NCBI GenBank assembly: GCA_001296005.1 | Contig: LJHR01000026.1 | Location: 62,001-126,000, forward strand | Direction of reading: 5' to 3' | Source: an alpha proteobacterium AAP38 | GTDB lineage: Bacteria; Pseudomonadota; Alphaproteobacteria; Azospirillales; Azospirillaceae | DNA length: 64,000 nt | Part shown: positions 60,300 through 64,000 of the stretch, one piece after another | How positions within the stretch are numbered: the first letter of the stretch is position 1 | Layout: every line of letters begins with the position of its first letter | Position numbers and translations under genes: made by a program | The notes under the pieces: model-generated | What the model was told of the DNA's origin: nothing | The model's database searches: none | Seen by the model: only the letters and a program-made list of their open reading frames with translations

Positions 60300-63167
60300 A
60301 TGACCCTCATCCACGAGACCGATTTCGGCACGCCAGCGTCAAAGTCGGAGAAGCTGGTCACCCTGACCATCGACGGGCAGCCGGTCACCGTGCCGGAGGG
60401 CACCTCCATCATGCGGGCGGCGATGGAGATGGGGACGAAAATCCCCAAGCTCTGTGCCACCGACATGGTGGATGCCTTTGGGTCCTGCCGCCTGTGTCTG
60501 GTGGAGATTGAGGGGCGGCCCGGCACGCCGGCCTCCTGCACCACGCCCGTGGCCCCCGGTCTGAATGTAAAGACCCAGACGCAACGCCTGAAGCAACTGC
60601 GCAAAGGGGTGATGGAGCTGTACATCTCAGACCACCCGCTGGACTGCCTGACCTGTGCGGCGAACGGTGACTGCGAGTTGCAGGACATGGCCGGGGCCGT
60701 GGGCCTGCGGGAGGTGCGCTATGGCATGGACGGGGCCAACCATTTCAAAGCCGACAGCCCGCTGGCCCTGCCCAAGGATGAAAGCAACCCCTACTTCACC
60801 TACGACCCCGCCAAATGCATCGTCTGTTCCCGCTGCGTGCGGGCGTGCGAGGAGGTGCAGGGCACCTTCGCCCTGACCATCGAGGGGCGTGGTTTCGACA
60901 GCCGCGTGTCACCCGGTCAGCATGACGCCTTTCTGGACAGCGATTGCGTGTCCTGCGGGGCCTGTGTCCAGGCCTGCCCCACAGCCACCTTGCAGGAAAA
61001 GTCGGTCATCGAGATCGGGCAGCCCGAACATTCCGTCGTCACCACCTGCGCATATTGCGGTGTGGGCTGCGCCTTCAAGGCGGAAATGCGCGGCGACGAA
61101 CTGGTTCGCATGGTCCCCTACAAGGATGGCAAGGCCAACCGGGGCCATTCCTGTGTGAAGGGACGTTTCGCCTGGGGCTATGCCACGCACAAGGAGCGCA
61201 TCCTGTCGCCCATGATCCGTGACAGCATTGACCAGCCCTGGCGGGAGGTGGGCTGGGACGAAGCCATCGGCTTCACCGCCAACCGCCTGAAAGCCATCCA
61301 GGCCAAGTATGGCAAGGATAGTATCGGCGGCATCACCTCGTCCCGCTGCACCAATGAGGAAACCTTCCTGGTGCAGAAGCTGATCCGCGCCGGATTCGGC
61401 ACCAACAATGTCGATACTTGCGCCCGCGTCTGCCATTCCCCCACCGGTTATGGCCTGAAAACCACCTTCGGTACCTCGGCCGGAACCCAGGATTTTGACT
61501 CTGTTGAGCATACCGATGTTGTCATCGTCATCGGTGCCAATCCCACCGATGGGCACCCCGTCTTTGCGTCGCGCCTGAAAAAGCGGTTGCGGCAGGGGGC
61601 GAAGCTGATTGTCATCGATCCGCGCCGCATCGATCTGGTGAAGTCCGCCCATATCAAGGCGGAAGTCCACCTGCCCCTGCTGCCGGGCACCAATGTCGCC
61701 ATCGTCACGGCACTGGCCCATGTCATCGTGAGCGAGGGGCTGGTGGATGAGGCGTTTGTGCGCGAACGCTGCGACTGGGCGGAATTCCAGGAATGGGCCG
61801 CCTTCGTCTCCGAACCCCGCAACAGTCCGGAGGTGGTGGGGCCGATGGCCGGTGTGGAACCGGACGGCATCCGCCGTGCCGCTCGCCTGTTCGCGACCGG
61901 CGGCAACGGGGCCATCTATTATGGCCTGGGCGTGACTGAACATTCCCAGGGCACGACCACGGTCATGGCCATCGCCAACCTCGCCATGGCGACCGGCAAT
62001 ATCGGGCGGCCCGGCGTGGGCGTGAACCCGCTGCGCGGGCAGAACAATGTCCAGGGCTCCTGCGACATGGGTTCGTTCCCGCATGAATTCTCCGGCTACC
62101 GCCATGTGTCGGACGATGCGACCCGGCAGATGTTTGAGGAGCTGTGGGGCGTGCCCCTGTCGGGCGAACCGGGCCTGCGCATCCCCAACATGCTGGACGC
62201 CGCCGTCGATGGCACGTTCAAGGGCCTGTATGTGCAGGGCGAGGATATCCTGCAATCCGATCCCAATACCCACCATGTCGCCGCCGGCCTGGCCGCCATG
62301 GAATGCGTCATCGTGCAGGACCTGTTCTTGAACGAGACGGCCAATTACGCCCATGTCTTCCTGCCCGGCTGCACTTTTTTGGAAAAGGACGGCACCTTCA
62401 CCAACGCTGAACGCCGCATCCAGCGGGTGCGCCGCGTGATGGCGCCCAAGAATGGCTACGCTGATTGGGAAGTGACCATGCTGCTGGCCCGTGCCATGGG
62501 CTTCACGATGGATTACGCCCATCCCAGCCAGATCATGGACGAGATTGCCAAGGTCACGCCCAGCTTCAAGGGCGTGTCCTATCAACGCCTTGAAGAAATG
62601 GGCTCCATCCAATGGCCCTGCAACGACAAGGCGCCCTTAGGCACGCCCGTCATGCATATAGACGGGTTCGTGCGTGGCAAGGGCAAGTTCGTGATCACCG
62701 AGTATATTCCGACGGAGGAACGCACCGGCGCCCGCTTCCCCCTGCTGCTGACCACGGGCCGCATCCTGTCGCAGTATAATGTCGGCGCCCAGACCCGCCG
62801 CACCGCCAATGTCGTCTGGCATGAGGAGGACCGGCTGGAAATCCACCCGCATGACGCGGAAAACCGAGGTATCCGGGATGGCGACTGGGTGAAGCTGCAA
62901 AGCCGGGCGGGGGAGACCAGCCTGCGTGCCCTGATCACCGACCGGGTAGCCCCCGGCGTGGTCTACACCACCTTCCACCACCCCGACACGCAGGCTAACG
63001 TCATCACCACCGACTATTCGGATTGGGCCACCAACTGTCCGGAATATAAGGTGACCGCCGTCCAGGTCGGCCATTCCAATGGCCCCACCCAGTGGCAGCA
63101 GGAGTATGAGGCCCAGGCCAAGCAATCCCGCCGGATTGAGGGCCACGCGGTCGAGGCCGCCGAATGA
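60300..63167 (+). CDS. fdsA: NAD-dependent formate dehydrogenase alpha (molybdenum) subunit
   Basis: 955 residues. NuoG-like N-terminus: [2Fe-2S] (GSCRLCLVEIEG), the His-Cys3 cluster (HPLDCLTCAANGDCELQD), two ferredoxin-type [4Fe-4S] sites (CIVCSRCVRACEE; CVSCGACVQACPTA). Then the Mo-bis-MGD part: CAYCGVGCAFKAE and a fourth Cys in GHSCVKGRF; the molybdenum ligand is Cys378 in CARVCHSPTG followed by His379, and the C-terminal molydop-binding domain ends the protein. Cys, not selenocysteine, is the metal ligand. It oxidises formate to CO2 (or reduces CO2). fdhD overlaps its stop. Confidence 0.97.
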   Translation: MTLIHETDFGTPASKSEKLVTLTIDGQPVTVPEGTSIMRAAMEMGTKIPKLCATDMVDAFGSCRLCLVEIEGRPGTPASCTTPVAPGLNVKTQTQRLKQLRKGVMELYISDHPLDCLTCAANGDCELQDMAGAVGLREVRYGMDGANHFKADSPLALPKDESNPYFTYDPAKCIVCSRCVRACEEVQGTFALTIEGRGFDSRVSPGQHDAFLDSDCVSCGACVQACPTATLQEKSVIEIGQPEHSVVTTCAYCGVGCAFKAEMRGDELVRMVPYKDGKANRGHSCVKGRFAWGYATHKERILSPMIRDSIDQPWREVGWDEAIGFTANRLKAIQAKYGKDSIGGITSSRCTNEETFLVQKLIRAGFGTNNVDTCARVCHSPTGYGLKTTFGTSAGTQDFDSVEHTDVVIVIGANPTDGHPVFASRLKKRLRQGAKLIVIDPRRIDLVKSAHIKAEVHLPLLPGTNVAIVTALAHVIVSEGLVDEAFVRERCDWAEFQEWAAFVSEPRNSPEVVGPMAGVEPDGIRRAARLFATGGNGAIYYGLGVTEHSQGTTTVMAIANLAMATGNIGRPGVGVNPLRGQNNVQGSCDMGSFPHEFSGYRHVSDDATRQMFEELWGVPLSGEPGLRIPNMLDAAVDGTFKGLYVQGEDILQSDPNTHHVAAGLAAMECVIVQDLFLNETANYAHVFLPGCTFLEKDGTFTNAERRIQRVRRVMAPKNGYADWEVTMLLARAMGFTMDYAHPSQIMDEIAKVTPSFKGVSYQRLEEMGSIQWPCNDKAPLGTPVMHIDGFVRGKGKFVITEYIPTEERTGARFPLLLTTGRILSQYNVGAQTRRTANVVWHEEDRLEIHPHDAENRGIRDGDWVKLQSRAGETSLRALITDRVAPGVVYTTFHHPDTQANVITTDYSDWATNCPEYKVTAVQVGHSNGPTQWQQEYEAQAKQSRRIEGHAVEAAE

Positions 63168-63982
63168 ACCAGCCCGCGAAACCCCTTCGGCGGCTGGCAT
63201 GGCACGACAGCGCTCTGCAGGATGGCACCCGCATGGTGGCGGACGAGGTGCCCGTGGCCATCGTGCATGACGGCGCCACCTATGCCGTGATGATGGCCAG
63301 CCCCGCCGATCTAACGGATTTCGCCATCGGGTTCAGCCTGACCGAGGGCATCATCGACACCCCCGACGAGGTGGACGATCTGGAACTGGTCGAGACCGAC
63401 CTGGGCTGGGTCGTGCGTCTCTGGCTCTCCAAACGCCCCCGCGCCGCCCTGACCACCCGCCGCCGCCGCCTGACCGGTCCCGCCGGCTGCGGCCTGTGCG
63501 GGGTGGAAAGCCTGGGGGAGGCGGTGAAGCCGGCGCGTCCCGTGGGTGCTGGCCGCCCCCTGACACCGCTTGCACTGGCAACCGCGTTCGATGCGATGTC
63601 GCAACAGCAGGCATTGGGCCGCCTGACCCGCGCCGCCCACGCCGCTGCCTTCCTGGCGCCTGATGGCAGCATGACGGTGCGCGAAGATGTGGGCCGCCAC
63701 AATGCGCTGGACAAGCTGATCGGCGCCCTGGCCCGCACCGGCATCGACGCGACACAGGGCGCCATCCTGATGACCAGCCGCGTGTCGGTGGAACTGGTGC
63801 AGAAGGCGGCGATGGCCTGTGCGCCCATCCTGGCCGCCGTCTCCGCCCCCTCCACGCTGGCCGTGAAACTGGCCGATGATGCTGGCATGACACTGGTGGC
63901 CGTGGCCCGCGCCGACGGGTTTGAGATTTTCAGCCACCCCCACCGCATCCACACCGAGCAGGAGCAGACCCGTGTCGCCTGA
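63164..63982 (+). CDS. fdhD: Formate dehydrogenase sulfurtransferase
   Basis: 272 residues. FdhD moves sulfur from a cysteine desulfurase to the molybdenum cofactor of FdsA, making the sulfido ligand essential for activity. The sulfur-carrying CGLC is Cys109-Cys112 in AGCGLCGVESLG, and the C-terminal MTVREDVGRHNALDKLIGAL and ILMTSRVSVELVQKAAM are family signatures. ATGA overlap with fdsA. Its last 11 bases overlap the start of the next gene. Confidence 0.96.
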   Translation: MNQPAKPLRRLAWHDSALQDGTRMVADEVPVAIVHDGATYAVMMASPADLTDFAIGFSLTEGIIDTPDEVDDLELVETDLGWVVRLWLSKRPRAALTTRRRRLTGPAGCGLCGVESLGEAVKPARPVGAGRPLTPLALATAFDAMSQQQALGRLTRAAHAAAFLAPDGSMTVREDVGRHNALDKLIGALARTGIDATQGAILMTSRVSVELVQKAAMACAPILAAVSAPSTLAVKLADDAGMTLVAVARADGFEIFSHPHRIHTEQEQTRVA

Positions 63983-64000
63983 CAAGCTGGTCATGATGGC
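63972..64000 (+). CDS. fdsD: Formate dehydrogenase delta subunit, 3' truncated by window end
   Basis: Only the first codons are inside the window. A GTG at 63972, with AGGAG about 8 bases upstream, begins MSPDKLVMMA, which matches the beginning I know for FdsD (M-S-x-x-K-L-V-x-M-A-N-Q). It overlaps fdhD by 11 bp and completes the fdsGBACD order. FdsD is a small (~70-residue) accessory subunit whose role is not well defined. Confidence 0.75.

Noticed and set aside
60909-62612. A 567-codon open frame antisense to fdsA
   Set aside because: Antisense to a gene with all expected iron-sulfur and molybdenum motifs; product is low-complexity.
1-64000. CRISPR arrays, prophage, insertion sequences, tRNA or rRNA genes
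   Set aside because: No regularly spaced repeats, no transposase or phage proteins, and no cloverleaf or rRNA-like stretches were seen in the gaps.

Overview
The window is GC-rich, gene-dense chromosomal DNA of an alphaproteobacterium, most likely a member of the Rhodospirillales/Azospirillaceae (Azospirillum- or Niveispirillum-like). This rests on the codon bias, on gene neighbourhoods I recognise from alphaproteobacteria (purQ-purL-bolA-grxD; kdsB-pheA next to a membrane-anchored cytochrome c; an fds-type formate dehydrogenase operon) and on a large TonB receptor of the type common in sphingomonads and Niveispirillum. The genus is a guess. I see no phage, insertion sequence, CRISPR array, tRNA or rRNA.

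Layout. 1-5.2 kb: end of a TPR/2OG-oxygenase gene, a small histidine-rich secreted protein and a 974-residue TonB-dependent receptor. 5.5-11.8 kb: a YihY membrane protein, fabI-aroC, a cupin, a PhyH-type oxygenase, and an ArsR/SRPBCC/secreted-protein operon. 11.8-17.5 kb (all minus strand): envelope genes, including a MotA/MotB-like stator pair translationally coupled to an extra OmpA-like protein, an unknown membrane protein and a highly charged lipoprotein. 17.6-20.8 kb: pheA, kdsB, a cytochrome c and a hisN-type phosphatase. 20.8-24.6 kb: a CHASE4 sensor kinase divergent from a phosphate-selective-type porin, with Pho-box-like repeats between them. 25.0-29.3 kb: a YfiR-like periplasmic protein, a TonB-dependent receptor and a methyl-accepting chemotaxis protein in one run behind an AT-rich leader. 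29.4-36.0 kb: NlpC/P60 hydrolase with a MarR-like regulator, M17 aminopeptidase, GST, an orphan oligopeptide-type binding protein, and a GYF-RDD protein broken by a 1-bp frameshift. 36.1-41.1 kb: EamA transporter, aromatic aminotransferase, rpsD (with a clear promoter and an attenuator-like leader), DoxX, grxD and bolA. 41.1-46.2 kb: purL, purQ and an S9 peptidase. 46.3-50.7 kb: an isochorismatase-like hydrolase and a six-gene minus-strand operon (two paralogous membrane coiled-coil proteins, an RsbW-like ATPase, a macrodomain protein, an SDR and a DsbA-fold isomerase). 50.8-58.0 kb: pepN, a YgjP-like metalloprotease, a membrane sulfatase-like protein, a LysR regulator, a cruciform repeat and hisC. 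58.2-64.0 kb: fdsG-fdsB-fdsA-fdhD and the first codons of fdsD.

How the genes work together. The fds operon encodes a soluble NAD+-linked molybdenum formate dehydrogenase plus its maturation sulfurtransferase. The LysR protein just before hisC resembles the regulators that normally sit beside fds operons. The best candidates for undescribed systems are the YfiR/TonB-receptor/chemoreceptor run (25.0-29.3 kb), the two coiled-coil paralogues with an RsbW-like ATPase (48.8-50.7 kb), and the three-component stator cluster (11.8-14.6 kb).
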